Below are positions 16,520 through 24,605 of a stretch of DNA of 32,428 nt, one piece after another. Each line of letters opens with the position of its first letter. The stretch's first letter is position 1. Where the stretch lies: the NCBI GenBank assembly GCA_046734675.1, contig JBKPRU010000108.1, positions 1 through 32,428 of the forward strand, written 5' to 3'. This DNA comes from QHWT01 sp046734675. Its GTDB lineage: Bacteria > Acidobacteriota > Vicinamibacteria > Vicinamibacterales > 2-12-FULL-66-21. A program made the translations under genes and the position numbers. The notes below the pieces were generated by a model. That model was given only the letters and a program-made list of their open reading frames with translations. It was not told the DNA's origin and did no database searches.

Positions 16520-17365
16520 ATGTCCAGGCTTGTGACCGTCTTCGAGCCGCCCGCGCTCAGCCGCGTCGATCCACTGGCGGGGCTCCGCCGCCTGCGCGAC
16601 TTCGGCGACCTGTTCCTCACGCTCTGCGTTCATCGCGTCAACGTCCGCTACCGGCAGTCGCGCCTGGGCCTGCTCTGGGCGGTGATTCAGCCGCTCGCGA
16701 TGATGCTCGTCTTCACGCTGATGTTCAGCTTTCTGCGCGCTGCTCCGAGCGGCGACATTCCGTTCCCCCTGTTCGCGTACTCCGCCCTGATCCCCTGGAC
16801 GATGTTCTCGACAGCGCTGAACAACGCGTCGACAGCGCTCACGTCTCACGCCGCGCTGCTGACGAAGGTGTCGTTCCCACGCGAGATTCTCCCGCTCACC
16901 TACATCGTCGCCGGCCTCGTCGACATGTCGATCGCCTCGCTCGTGCTCGTGGCGCTGATGATCTGGTTTGGTGTTCCGCTGGCGTGGACGGCCCTGTGGG
17001 TTCTGCCCTCGATCCTGGTGCTCACGGGGCTGCTTGTCGGATTGGGATTGCTGACGTCCGCGGTGCAGGTCAGATATCGTGATGTCGGCCTCGCGATGCC
17101 GGTGCTGGTGCAGATCTGGCTGTTCGCGACGCCCGTTCTTTATCCGCTTGCAGCGGTGAAGGCACGCCTCCCTGGCGCCCTCTATGCTCTCTACGTGCTC
17201 AATCCGATGGCGGGCGTCGTCGACACGTTTCGACGCGGGGTCGTGCTGCATCAGTCGCCCGATTACGTCGCGCTGGCCGCGTCCACACTCGTCGTCGTGC
17301 TCCTGATTCCGGCCGCCTACGTGTACTTCAAGTACGTCGAGCTGACGATGGCGGATGTCGTATGA
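16520..17365 (+). CDS. ABC-2 polysaccharide/O-antigen export permease (Wzm-like)
   Basis: A 281-residue inner-membrane permease with six TM helices. It has the ABC-2 polysaccharide-export signatures VRYRQSRLGLLWAVIQPLAMMLVFTLMF, the early amphipathic region RLRDFGDLFLTLCVHRVN, and WLFATPVLYPL with NPMAGVVDTFRRGVV near the end. It exports lipid-linked glycan across the inner membrane with the next-encoded ATPase. I chose ATG 16520 (AAGG 6 nt upstream); an earlier frame start at 16439 lies in the REP pair. The stop overlaps the Wzt start by 4 nt. Confidence 0.9.
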   Translation: MSRLVTVFEPPALSRVDPLAGLRRLRDFGDLFLTLCVHRVNVRYRQSRLGLLWAVIQPLAMMLVFTLMFSFLRAAPSGDIPFPLFAYSALIPWTMFSTALNNASTALTSHAALLTKVSFPREILPLTYIVAGLVDMSIASLVLVALMIWFGVPLAWTALWVLPSILVLTGLLVGLGLLTSAVQVRYRDVGLAMPVLVQIWLFATPVLYPLAAVKARLPGALYALYVLNPMAGVVDTFRRGVVLHQSPDYVALAASTLVVVLLIPAAYVYFKYVELTMADVV

Positions 17366-18558
17366 CGACGGCGAACGTCGACCTGACGCTCGAAGACGTC
17401 TGGAAGCAGTACCGCCTCAGCACGAGACGTGATGCCGCGACATTCTGGGCGCTGCAGCACGTCGGCTTCGAGGTGACCCGCGGCGCGTCCGTGGGAGTGA
17501 TCGGCCGGAACGGCGCCGGCAAGAGCACGCTGCTGAAGTTGCTGGCCGGCATCACGGCGCCCACGCGCGGACGGATCGTGATCCAGGGCAAGGTGGCGGC
17601 GCTCATTGAAGTGGGATCCGGGTTCCATCCAGAGCTCACCGGGCGGGAGAACGTGTTCCTGAGCGGCGCAGTCCTCGGCATGCGCCGGCGCGAGATCGCG
17701 GAGAAACTCGATCGCATCGTCGACTTCGCCGGGGTCGAGGCGTTCATCGACACGCCGGTCAAGTGGTACTCCTCGGGCATGCACGTGCGGCTTGGCTTTG
17801 CCGTCGCGGCGCATCTCGAGGCAGACATCCTGCTCGTCGATGAAGTGCTTGCGGTTGGCGATGCCGAGTTCCAGGTGAAATGCCTGCGGCGCATCCAGGA
17901 GCTGAAAGACCGGGGCACCACGAGCCTTTTCATCTCCCACGACCTCACGACGATCGAGCGCTTGTGCGACAGCGCGATCCTGCTCGAAGCGGGAACCATT
18001 ACCGCCACCGGCGCGCCGGCGGACGTGGTCGCGACCTACCATCAGCGGCTTGCGCTGTGGGATCCATCGTCGGGCCAGACGACCATCGATTCGCCCAAGA
18101 GCGGTGTCGCGCTGACCAATCTCACGGTCAGCAATCCCGATGACCCTGAGGCAGTGGCGTTCGAGACGGGCGGGCGCGTGACGCTCACGTTGCGCTATGC
18201 CGCGGCCAGGCCCGTTCCCAACGTCGAATTCGAGCTCCGGTACTATGCCGCTGACGGCAAGACCCGTCTGGCGGCGCCACGCACCAGCGAACGACGCGAG
18301 CGCATCGACCTGCGCCCTCCCGGCGGCGTCGTCGAATTCAGTTGCGCGGCGCTTCCGCTCACGGCCGGCAGCTATTCCGTTGGCGCCGTCGTGAGAGATC
18401 TGGCGACGTCAAAGATTCTTGCCTGGTGGGATGGCGAGACCCGGCTCTATGTGCAGTCCGGAACTGTCAGCGACGCGCAGTTCCACATTCCTCACACGTG
18501 GCACATCACGCATACCGAGGACGAACCGGTCAGCGGCGAGGTATCAATACGCGAGTGA
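17362..18558 (+). CDS. Polysaccharide export ATPase with C-terminal cargo-recognition domain (Wzt-like)
   Basis: 398 residues. The N-terminal ABC domain has Walker A GRNGAGKST (48-56), the family-type signature WYSSGMHVRLGFAVAA, Walker B ILLVDEVLAVGD and H-loop FISHD. A C-terminal immunoglobulin-like Wzt_C domain (about 235-398; FETGGRVTLTLRYAAARPVPNVEFELR) recognises the non-reducing end of the exported glycan in characterised O-antigen systems, so chain termination by a terminal modification is likely here. The GT2-methyltransferase encoded nearby could supply such a methyl cap; that link is inference. The 3' end overlaps the convergent glycosyltransferase by 29 nt. Confidence 0.92.
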   Translation: MTTANVDLTLEDVWKQYRLSTRRDAATFWALQHVGFEVTRGASVGVIGRNGAGKSTLLKLLAGITAPTRGRIVIQGKVAALIEVGSGFHPELTGRENVFLSGAVLGMRRREIAEKLDRIVDFAGVEAFIDTPVKWYSSGMHVRLGFAVAAHLEADILLVDEVLAVGDAEFQVKCLRRIQELKDRGTTSLFISHDLTTIERLCDSAILLEAGTITATGAPADVVATYHQRLALWDPSSGQTTIDSPKSGVALTNLTVSNPDDPEAVAFETGGRVTLTLRYAAARPVPNVEFELRYYAADGKTRLAAPRTSERRERIDLRPPGGVVEFSCAALPLTAGSYSVGAVVRDLATSKILAWWDGETRLYVQSGTVSDAQFHIPHTWHITHTEDEPVSGEVSIRE

Positions 18559-19444
18559 GGCCCGCGCTCACGACCTGGAGGGCACCGGCCGGATAGTACT
18601 GCAGCAGGCGGAGCATCCCGCGAAGCGCTCTTCGTCGACGCCCGGCCGCCCGCAGATCGGCTTTCACCTGTTCGACAAGACGGCCGCCGTAGCGATCCTG
18701 AACGAAGCCCATTCCAGTCTTCCAGGCCTGTTCGGCTTCCTTGTCCCTCGACACGTACTTCCGCTGCGAGCGGCGAACCCTCACGGCGGACTGCAGCATG
18801 TAGCCGCAATCAGAGCTCATGTTGTTGCCGTGCTGTCGATATTCGAGGATGACCTGGTGATGACACCCGATCGGGAAACGCCGTGCGATGCGGATGTTCA
18901 GGTCGTAGTCGGCCGAGCCGCCGGCAGCCGAATCGTACCCGCCGACGGTGTCGAACACGGAACGGCGGTACACGACCACGCCCGGCGTCCAGATGTAATT
19001 CGAGCGAAGCAGGGCGATGTAAGGGTTGCCGCCGCGATGTGACTGCGACGGAACGAACACGGTCCCATCCTGGCGGATCACCTGCACGTGGCCAGTCACA
19101 AACGCCCAGTCGGGATGTCGACCGAGCCACTCGATACCGGTGGCGACGGCGTGCGGAAGGAGGCGGTCGTCGGCATCGAGGAAGACGACGAAGTGTCCGC
19201 GGCACTCGTGAAGGCCCGTATTGCGGGCGACCGCGGCCCCCTGATTCCGCTGCTCGACATAGCGCACCCCGTCGTACTGCCGCGCGACTTCAGCCGTGTC
19301 GTCGGTCGAACCGTCGTTGACGACGATGATCTCGATGACCGGGTGTGTTTGCCGCAGCACGCTCTCGATCGCGTCGGGAAGAAACCTCGCCGCGTTGTAG
19401 CAGGGAATCACCACCGAGGTGAGAGGCTGGTCGAGGGATGTCAT
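18530..19444 (-). CDS. Family 2 glycosyltransferase
   Basis: About 304 residues. The GT-A nucleotide-sugar domain has SVVIPCYNAARFLPDAIESVL at the N-terminus, VVNDGSTDDT and the DxD motif FLDADD. The acceptor half contains GSADYDLNIRIARRF. A basic, helix-rich C-terminus replaces any TM anchor. It transfers a sugar during surface polysaccharide synthesis at the cytoplasmic face; donor and acceptor are unknown. The start is ATG 19444; a GTG at 19465 overlapping the upstream stop is equally in frame. Last gene of a four-gene operon and tail-to-tail with wzt. Confidence 0.88.
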   Translation of the reverse strand: MTSLDQPLTSVVIPCYNAARFLPDAIESVLRQTHPVIEIIVVNDGSTDDTAEVARQYDGVRYVEQRNQGAAVARNTGLHECRGHFVVFLDADDRLLPHAVATGIEWLGRHPDWAFVTGHVQVIRQDGTVFVPSQSHRGGNPYIALLRSNYIWTPGVVVYRRSVFDTVGGYDSAAGGSADYDLNIRIARRFPIGCHHQVILEYRQHGNNMSSDCGYMLQSAVRVRRSQRKYVSRDKEAEQAWKTGMGFVQDRYGGRLVEQVKADLRAAGRRRRALRGMLRLLQYYPAGALQVVSAGLTRVLIPRR

Positions 19445-19455
19445 TGGCCCCGTGA

Positions 19456-20421
19456 TCAGTTCCACCGTGCCTTCAAACGGCGGCGCAGCGAGTCAGGCAG
19501 CGTGCGCCTCATCGTCTTCCCTGCTGCCGCTGTCACTCGCGCCTTGTAGCGGGTCGTGGTCCGTTTCAACTGATGCAACCATCGATGCCGGCAGCGCCAC
19601 TGTGCCGTGCGCAGCGACGCCCAGACTTCAGGATCCGTGACGTGCTGGCTCGAGAGGTACGCCTCGAGCCAGGTTAGATACGTGTTGAAGGCCGCCTGTG
19701 CCTGTCCGGAACGGGCGACCGTCTGGCAGGACGAGTCGTCGTGTTGCCGGTATCTGTCCCAGCAGACGTCGGCCACGAGCGCGGGAAACGTCAGACAGAG
19801 TTTGGCGTGGAAGACCTGATCGGTGTAAATGCGTCGAAACGATTCTTCCCAACCGCCGACGCGCTCGACGGCGGCGCGGCGCACGAGCACGCTGCCCATG
19901 CAGGGGACGGTTCCTCCATCGCGCAGAAATGCGATCAACAGGCGCGGGGGAGCGATGACCGCTCCGGCCTCGGCTCCGTACTTCCGCCACGTCCAATCCC
20001 GTTTCGCGTCCTCCGGGCGACCGGACCAACTGGACCAGTACTCGGTTGCGGCATAGACGATCGCTACCTCGGGATGCGCGTCGAGCAGCGGAACCTGCTG
20101 CTCGAGCTTGCGCGGCAGATACACATCGTCGGCGTCGAGGTAGGCGAGGAACTCTCCTCTTGCATGTCGAGCGCCGAGATTCCTGGACGCGCTCGCGCCG
20201 CGGTTCTCGCGATCCGGATGCATCAGATATCGAATCCTGTCCGGGTGTGCCTCCGCGTATCGGCGAGCGATTGCCGCGCTGTCGTCGGTCGACCCATCGT
20301 CGACCAGCAGCAGTTCCCACGGCTCGTAGGTCTGCGCCAGCACGCTTTCGATGCTCTCCTCGATGAACCGTCCTGCGTTCATGAACGGCGTCACGATCGA
20401 GACGCGGACGTCGTCGCTCAT
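19456..20421 (-). CDS. Family 2 glycosyltransferase
   Basis: 321 residues. GT-A fold with VSIVTPFMNAGRFIEESIESVL, LLVDDGSTDDSAAIA, RGASASRNLGAR and the metal-binding YLDADD. ERVGGWEESFRRIYTDQVFHAKL is the usual acceptor-side segment. The Arg/Lys-rich C-terminus (RRTLPDSLRRRLKARW) may bind membrane. It overlaps the deacetylase stop (ATGA), so it is co-translated. Sequence similarity to the neighbouring GT2 genes suggests an expanded family building one polysaccharide. Confidence 0.9.
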   Translation of the reverse strand: MSDDVRVSIVTPFMNAGRFIEESIESVLAQTYEPWELLLVDDGSTDDSAAIARRYAEAHPDRIRYLMHPDRENRGASASRNLGARHARGEFLAYLDADDVYLPRKLEQQVPLLDAHPEVAIVYAATEYWSSWSGRPEDAKRDWTWRKYGAEAGAVIAPPRLLIAFLRDGGTVPCMGSVLVRRAAVERVGGWEESFRRIYTDQVFHAKLCLTFPALVADVCWDRYRQHDDSSCQTVARSGQAQAAFNTYLTWLEAYLSSQHVTDPEVWASLRTAQWRCRHRWLHQLKRTTTRYKARVTAAAGKTMRRTLPDSLRRRLKARWN

Positions 20422-21416
20422 GCGGATATCGCCTGAAGGGCGCGCTCGAAGTCGTGCCCGTTGATGTCGCGCACGCTGATTCTCGGCAGGGCATAGCGGT
20501 CATAGTCTCGCAACGACACCGCACGTGACGCCGTCGAGCACGCCCACGCGAAGCCGCATTCCTGGACCGCCGCTCGTGAATCTGCGTCGAACGCGCCATG
20601 CGGGTAAGCAAAGCCGGCGATCGGCTGCCTCACGAACCGTTCGCAGGCGAGCTTGCCCTGAAGAATCTCGCGGCGCCGCTCCGCCGCATCGAGGGCTGGA
20701 AGAACCGGATGCGTCACGGTGTGGCCGCCGACATCGAACAACCTGCCGGCCGCGAGTTCGGCAATCTCTGTTTCCGTCATCGGAAGATCATTCGAGTCGG
20801 CGGGCGGCACGGCGAGCAGTTCGCGCAGGCATTGCATCACCCTGTCGCGTTCGCCGGGGGAAACGGTCCGAAGCCTTCGCCAGACGTCGAGATATGTTGC
20901 TTCGCGTTCGGTTCGTGGTTCCTTCCACGCGCGCCAGCAGGAAGACAGCCCGGACGCGTCAGCATGCGGAAATGCGAGACGGCAGGGTTCGCCGCCAATG
21001 GCGACTTCACAGTCGAGCGCGGCCGCTCGGAGCAGGATGCCGCGCGCAAGTTCATCCCACCAGTACTCGGTCGGTTGGCCGACGGCGCCGGTCGTCACAA
21101 AGATCGTGACGGGAACATCGCGCGCCTCGGCCCTGGGCTTCGCCTCGCGCAGGTTGTCGACATACCCGTCGTCGAACGTGACGGCTACGGCATCGTCCGG
21201 CAGCGTGCCGCGTTCGAGCTGGTCGACGAACTCGGACATGGACATCGGCCGGCGGGCGTCGCGCAGAACCGCGAGTTGCTCGTCGAAGTGATCGGGCCTG
21301 ACCGACAAGCCCCACGGATCGACGGCTGGCCGGGCGATGCGGTGATACATCAGAATCACCGGCTGCGGCGACGAGGACGAGCGCGGGCGTCGCAGCCGGT
21401 CGAGCCACCCGCGCAC
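20418..21416 (-). CDS. Polysaccharide deacetylase (NodB/CE4 family)
   Basis: About 332 residues. The CE4 fold has the catalytic/metal motif TFDDGY (about 80-85), the HxxxH metal motif HTVTH (His232, His236) and FAYPHGAFD. A roughly 110-residue insertion between the first and second motifs contains Cys/Trp-rich helices (CWRAWKEPRTERE), a pattern seen in polysaccharide-cluster deacetylases. It probably removes N- or O-acetyl groups from the glycan made by this cluster. I prefer GTG 21416, with AAGGA 10 nt upstream, over GTG 21440, which has no SD. No signal peptide is evident, which suggests cytoplasmic action on precursors. Confidence 0.86.
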   Translation of the reverse strand: MRGWLDRLRRPRSSSSPQPVILMYHRIARPAVDPWGLSVRPDHFDEQLAVLRDARRPMSMSEFVDQLERGTLPDDAVAVTFDDGYVDNLREAKPRAEARDVPVTIFVTTGAVGQPTEYWWDELARGILLRAAALDCEVAIGGEPCRLAFPHADASGLSSCWRAWKEPRTEREATYLDVWRRLRTVSPGERDRVMQCLRELLAVPPADSNDLPMTETEIAELAAGRLFDVGGHTVTHPVLPALDAAERRREILQGKLACERFVRQPIAGFAYPHGAFDADSRAAVQECGFAWACSTASRAVSLRDYDRYALPRISVRDINGHDFERALQAISA

Positions 21417-21417
21417 G

Positions 21418-23082
21418 TCAGGCCCGTCCTTTCCGCGCACGCACTGCCACGATCACCGGATACGCGTGGTCGATGGGATCGAGATCGGCGGTGTTGAGCT
21501 CTTCGACGGCAAGGCCCTGGAGGAATGCGGTCGCCGCGAAAACGTTTCCGTAGTGTTCGACCATCACGGCTTCGGGTCCAAACACGTCGCCGAACAGGCG
21601 TTGCAGCGACGTCGGAGTAAAGGACCAGAACCACGTGTTCCCCCACTCACCGCGATCGAGCTGGCTGATCCCCGGCGCCGTGACTAGCAGCACGCCGCCG
21701 GGCGCAAGCGCGCGATACAGCCGACGGACCGCCAACGGGACGTCGTAAATCAGCTGCAGCGTCTGCGTGAGCACGATGCAATCGAACGCGTTCTCGGGGA
21801 GGACGTCGGCGCCGGTGAGATCACCGACGATCGTGGCGCGCGGGTTGCCGCCATGGACGTGCAGCACGTCGCTTTGCGCGACCCGCGAGCCGCCGAATCT
21901 CCTCGTGTAGCTGTCGTCGCCGACTTCGAGTACTCGGCCGATGATCTCGGACGCGTGGCGCGTCAGGAACCGCTCGATGTAGTAGCGATCGACGGGCAGC
22001 CCGCGATCGAATCCGAAGCACCGGCTGATTGGCTTCACCCGATGCAGGTCGCCGAAACGCACGCGGCCAACCGCTGGAACGCGTTCACCACCATCGAGCA
22101 GGCGCGCGCGCAAACGACCGGGCAGAAGTGGCGCGATGCGACGTCGCACCCCGCCCATCACATGACGGAGTGCGACCCGCGGCGAAGCGAGCACCATCCC
22201 GGTCAGCACTGGGATCGACGCCCTCAGCGTTCCGCCCTGCTGACGCGTGCGGTATCGGGCCTCCGCCATCGCTTCCGCATAGAGGCGGCGCCATCGTCGT
22301 CTCCCCTGTCGCCACGCTGCCGTGGCGTCGCCAGCTGACGCCGGCGGACGATGGTGGGCGTGTACCTCGAGCGCCGTGCGCAGCATCGCGCCGTGATCCG
22401 CCGACATGTTCTCGCCGTGCTGCCGGTACGACGCGATGAGGTCAGGATAGCCGGTGACCGGGTACTGACGCGCCATGCGCAGATAGACGTCGTAGTCCTC
22501 GCAGCGGCGAAGCCGCTCGTCGAATCCCCCTACCGCCACGAGCAAGTCGCGCCGGTACATGACCGTCGCGTGCATGCCGATGAAGTTTCCGCGCAGCAGC
22601 TGCACGTAAGGGGACTCACGGACGGCGTGGAACCGCTGGCCGAGCTTTTGGCCTTCCGCGTCGATGAAGCGATGACCGCCATAGACGAACCCGCTCTCGG
22701 GCGCCCGCGCGAAACAGGCGAGTCCGGCGTCGAGTGCGTTGGGGCTCAGGCAATCGTCGGCGTCTAGAAAAACGACGTAGGTCGTATTTACTGCCGCCAA
22801 CCCGCGGTTCCGCGCCGCCGCCAGGCCGCGATTCTCCTGGCGTATCAAGCGCACGCGCGGAAAGGCCGCGACGACGCTGGCCGGGTCGTCCGTTGATCCG
22901 TCGTCAATCACGACGACCGCGTCCGCCGCTCGAGTCTGGGTGCACACGCTCTCGAGAGCCTGGCTCAGGAAGTGCGCGTGGTTGTAGGTCGTTATCACCA
23001 CCCCGACCGTCGGCGTGATGACCACCCGCGGAGCCGCCGTCGACGCGGCAGGGACATCCGTCTCGACTGAATCGCGTGTCAT
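21418..23082 (-). CDS. Bifunctional GT2 glycosyltransferase / SAM-dependent methyltransferase
   Basis: About 554 residues. The N-terminal GT-A domain has VGVVITTYNHAHFLSQALESVC, VIDDGSTDD, ENRGLAAARNRG and FLDADD. A basic linker follows. The C-terminal class I methyltransferase has motif I VLEVGDDSYTRRFG, FDCIVLTQTLQLIYDV and LAPGGVLLVTAPGIS. It likely adds a sugar and methylates the same or a neighbouring residue; a methyl cap could be the chain terminator read by the Wzt C-terminal domain. I chose ATG 23082 over a TTG at 23154. First gene of the minus-strand operon; its promoter region is shared with the divergent regulator, but no clear minus-strand promoter was found. Confidence 0.87.
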   Translation of the reverse strand: MTRDSVETDVPAASTAAPRVVITPTVGVVITTYNHAHFLSQALESVCTQTRAADAVVVIDDGSTDDPASVVAAFPRVRLIRQENRGLAAARNRGLAAVNTTYVVFLDADDCLSPNALDAGLACFARAPESGFVYGGHRFIDAEGQKLGQRFHAVRESPYVQLLRGNFIGMHATVMYRRDLLVAVGGFDERLRRCEDYDVYLRMARQYPVTGYPDLIASYRQHGENMSADHGAMLRTALEVHAHHRPPASAGDATAAWRQGRRRWRRLYAEAMAEARYRTRQQGGTLRASIPVLTGMVLASPRVALRHVMGGVRRRIAPLLPGRLRARLLDGGERVPAVGRVRFGDLHRVKPISRCFGFDRGLPVDRYYIERFLTRHASEIIGRVLEVGDDSYTRRFGGSRVAQSDVLHVHGGNPRATIVGDLTGADVLPENAFDCIVLTQTLQLIYDVPLAVRRLYRALAPGGVLLVTAPGISQLDRGEWGNTWFWSFTPTSLQRLFGDVFGPEAVMVEHYGNVFAATAFLQGLAVEELNTADLDPIDHAYPVIVAVRARKGRA

Positions 23083-23185
23083 GCGTCCGCTGTCGAGGTG
23101 CAATAGATATTCCGAGCGCAAGCTCGTACGTTTCGTTGCGAGCGCCCGTCTCAACCGGCGAGAGTTTTACGCATCAAAACCTTTA

Positions 23186-23215
23186 TTGCGCTGTGCAAAA
23201 CAAGCGAGGGATAAT
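23186..23215 (+). promoter_or_regulatory. Sigma70-type promoter of the regulator gene
   Basis: TTGCGC (23186-23191, four of six to TTGACA), an 18-nt spacer and GATAAT (23210-23215, five of six to TATAAT). Transcription would start near 23222, about 40 nt before the ATG. The locally AT-rich stretch 23164-23215 stands out against the GC-rich background. Confidence 0.5.
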
Positions 23216-23221
23216 GCGCGT

Positions 23222-23237
23222 CCCGGATGACACCGGG
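23222..23237. promoter_or_regulatory. Dyad at the regulator transcription start (possible autoregulatory operator)
   Basis: CCCGG-N6-CCGGG, a perfect 5-bp inverted repeat at about +1 to +16 of the predicted transcript. It could be an operator for self-repression or simply a 5'-UTR hairpin. A second AT-rich dyad, GTTTT-N7-AAAAC, lies at 23164-23180. Confidence 0.3.
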
Positions 23238-23260
23238 CACTCAAGTAAGTGAGCCCGTTG

Positions 23261-24409
23261 ATGAGCACCACTGACCGTCAGCCCCGCGCCCGCGACCCCT
23301 ATCTCGTCAAATCCGTCGTTCATTCATCGCAGCTGCTGTCTGCGTTCCGATCGTCGGGCGAAGCGCTCCCCCTCCGCGAGATCGCGGCACGCAGCGGCCT
23401 GCCGAAGAGCATGACCTTCCGTCTGCTCTACACGCTCGAACGCTGCGGCATGATCGAGAAGGCGGGCGAGAACCTGTATCGCTCGCATCTGCGCCCCTTC
23501 AAACAGCGCCCGTATCGCCTCGGGTATGCGGCGCAAGGCACCGACTACCAGTTTTCGAAAGAGGTCTCGACCAGCCTGCAGCGCGCCGCCGCGGTGCAAG
23601 GCATCGAGTTGATCTGCGTCGACAACCGCTACAACGCGAAGGCTGCGCAGCGGAACGCCGACGTGCTGGTCCGCGAGAAGGTCGATCTCGTGATCGAGTT
23701 TCAGACCGACGACCACGTCGCGCCGATCGTCGCGCAGAAGTACCGGGCGGCGGGCATCCCCCTCATCGCGATCGAGATCCCGCACCCGGGCGCGACCTAC
23801 TTCGGCGCGAACAACTACGAGGCGGGGCTGATTGGCGGACGGCACCTCGGGCGCTGGGCGAAGCAGCAGCGCTGCTCCGATGCCGACGAGATCGTCTTCC
23901 TCGCGCTCGACCGCGCCGGCAGCTTGCCGAAGATGCGGCTCACCGGAATGCTGGTCGGGATGAAAGAAGTCTACCCGGCGCTCGAGAACTGCCGCGTCAC
24001 CTACCTCGATGGCGACGGCAAGCTGGGTGAAAGCTTCGAAGCGATGCGGCGCTACCTGCGCACGAGCCGCTCGCGCCGGTTCCTGATCGGCGCGATCAAC
24101 GATCCGAGCGCGCTCGGCGCGCTCCGCGCGATGCAGGAAGCCGGACGGGTCGACTCGTGCGCGATCATGGGGCAGAACGCGTCGCCGGAAGGGCGCGCCG
24201 AGCTGCGTCAGCCCGGCACGCGGCTGGTCGGTTCGGTGGCGTATTTCCCGGAGAAGTACGGGCCGGAGATCCTCGCCGTCGCGCTCGACATCCTCCACCG
24301 CCGCGCGGTCCCGCCGGCCGTGTTCGTGAAGCACCAGCTGGTCACCCCGGAGAACGTCGATCACATCTACCCGAACGACGCGCTCATTCAAATGGGCGCG
24401 CTCGTCTAG
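23261..24409 (+). CDS. Sugar-responsive transcription regulator: IclR-like winged HTH plus periplasmic-binding-protein domain
   Basis: About 382 residues. The N-terminus (12-75) is an IclR-type winged helix (SSQLLSAFRSSGEALPLREI, then IAARSGLPKSMTFRLLYTL). In place of the usual GAF-like IclR effector domain, residues 90-382 form a type-1 periplasmic-binding-protein/LacI-like sugar-binding domain (VRGEKVDLVIEF-like region VREKVDLVIEFQTDDHVAPI; IPHPGATYFGANNYEAGLIGG). There is no signal peptide, so it is cytoplasmic. Head to tail with rhaEW-rhaB and with a ligand domain of the same class as rhamnose-binding proteins, it is the best candidate rhamnose regulator. ATG 23261 has GTGAG 7 nt upstream; GTG 23249 is an alternative. 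Confidence 0.82.
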   Translation: MSTTDRQPRARDPYLVKSVVHSSQLLSAFRSSGEALPLREIAARSGLPKSMTFRLLYTLERCGMIEKAGENLYRSHLRPFKQRPYRLGYAAQGTDYQFSKEVSTSLQRAAAVQGIELICVDNRYNAKAAQRNADVLVREKVDLVIEFQTDDHVAPIVAQKYRAAGIPLIAIEIPHPGATYFGANNYEAGLIGGRHLGRWAKQQRCSDADEIVFLALDRAGSLPKMRLTGMLVGMKEVYPALENCRVTYLDGDGKLGESFEAMRRYLRTSRSRRFLIGAINDPSALGALRAMQEAGRVDSCAIMGQNASPEGRAELRQPGTRLVGSVAYFPEKYGPEILAVALDILHRRAVPPAVFVKHQLVTPENVDHIYPNDALIQMGALV

Positions 24410-24437
24410 CGTGACGCCAAAAGGACACGGGCGCGCG

Positions 24438-24605
24438 GTAGGGCGCACCTTTAGGTGTGCCAATGATGGCGCCTCTCAAGAGGCGCCCTACCGTTCCACG
24501 CCAATGATGGCGCCTCTCAAAAGGCGCCCTACCGTTCCACGCCAATGATGGCGCCTCTCAAGAGGCGCCCTACCGTTCCACGTAGGGCGGGTCTTTAGAC
24601 CCGCC
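24438..24605. repeat. REP array with a 41-bp unit in three tandem copies
   Basis: GTAG at 24438 heads GGCGCACCT/AGGTGTGCC. Three 41-bp tandem units follow (24460-24500, 24501-24541, 24542-24582), each with the hairpin GGCGCCTCT-CA-AGAGGCGCC, CTAC and the tail CGTTCCACG. Copy 2 has one changed base. The array ends with a GTAG-headed GGCGGGTCT/AGACCCGCC (24582-24605) that overlaps the 3' end of rhaEW. It fills the gap between the two convergent genes. Confidence 0.85.

Noticed and set aside
24460..24582. Possible CRISPR array from regularly spaced repeats
   Set aside because: The 41-bp units are tandem with no variable spacers, each is a REP hairpin, and no cas genes are present.
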